5,946 bases of DNA, from contig CANOFK010000085.1 in NCBI GenBank assembly GCA_947565265.1, forward strand, positions 1-5,946. Direction: 5' to 3'. Every line of letters starts with the position of its first letter. Positions within the stretch are counted from its first letter, which is position 1. The translations under genes and the position numbers were made by a program. Positions 5,860-5,946 of the stretch are shown piece after piece. Origin of the DNA: an uncultured Clostridia bacterium (GTDB lineage Bacteria > Bacillota > Clostridia > Oscillospirales > Acutalibacteraceae). The notes under the pieces were generated by a model. That model was not told where the DNA came from, ran no database searches, and worked only from the letters and a program-made list of their open reading frames with translations.

Positions 5860-5890
5860 GGTAGCTGCTCCTTTTTTGGATTTTGAGCGG

Positions 5891-5946
5891 TCAGCCGTCC
5901 CCGTTGTCCGGGTCGGGTGGCGGGGAGGGGGAGGGTTCCGGGGAGG
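5891..5946 (-). CDS. C-terminal end of an unknown gene, Ser/Pro/Asp-rich tail
   Basis: An open minus-strand frame enters from the window edge and ends at TGA 5891-5893. The 17 visible residues (SPEPSPSPPPDPDNGDG) form a proline-, serine- and acid-rich tail typical of a disordered C-terminus on a cell-envelope or secreted protein. The other two frames run through into the phosphorylase ribosome binding site, and only this one stops in a sensible intergenic position. The family cannot be identified from so little sequence, and the reading is tentative. Confidence 0.4.
   Translation of the reverse strand, partial: SPEPSPSPPPDPDNGDG

Overview
The window is a GC-rich bacterial chromosomal segment in which every supportable gene lies on the minus strand. 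The strong GGAGG-type ribosome binding sites, the canonical sigma-A type promoter, the hisS-aspS pairing and the protein sequence types point to a Gram-positive member of the Clostridia. A gut Oscillospiraceae/Ruminococcaceae-like organism is my best guess; this rests on recognition of sequence style, not on a search.

Layout in the direction of transcription (high to low coordinates): (1) 5946-5891, the last 17 codons of an unknown gene with a Ser/Pro/Asp-rich tail; (2) 5859-5077, a nucleoside phosphorylase family enzyme, probably co-transcribed with the preceding gene; (3) a 121-base AT-rich gap (5076-4956) with a candidate terminator and a clear promoter (TTGACA, 17 bases, TAAGAT); (4) 4955-4221, a MinD-like ATPase without an obvious membrane-targeting tail; (5) 4151-3753, methylglyoxal synthase mgsA, 69 bases further on and probably in the same transcript, with two unusual residues at active-site positions; (6) 3752-3242, a 511-base stretch without a convincing gene but full of repeats and hairpins; (7) 3241-1958, hisS; (8) 1957-1694, a 264-base spacer holding a candidate terminator that can also pair with an upstream segment; (9) 1693 to the window edge, aspS, cut off before its C-terminus.

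Functionally, hisS and aspS charge tRNA-His and tRNA-Asp (aspS possibly also tRNA-Asn). The phosphorylase belongs to nucleoside salvage and mgsA to the methylglyoxal bypass of glycolysis. The MinD-like protein belongs to the family that positions division sites or other cell structures. This is mostly ordinary housekeeping sequence. The parts most worth a second look are the structured non-coding region upstream of hisS, the hisS-aspS spacer, and the residue changes in mgsA. I saw no CRISPR array, tRNA, rRNA, insertion sequence or defence system.
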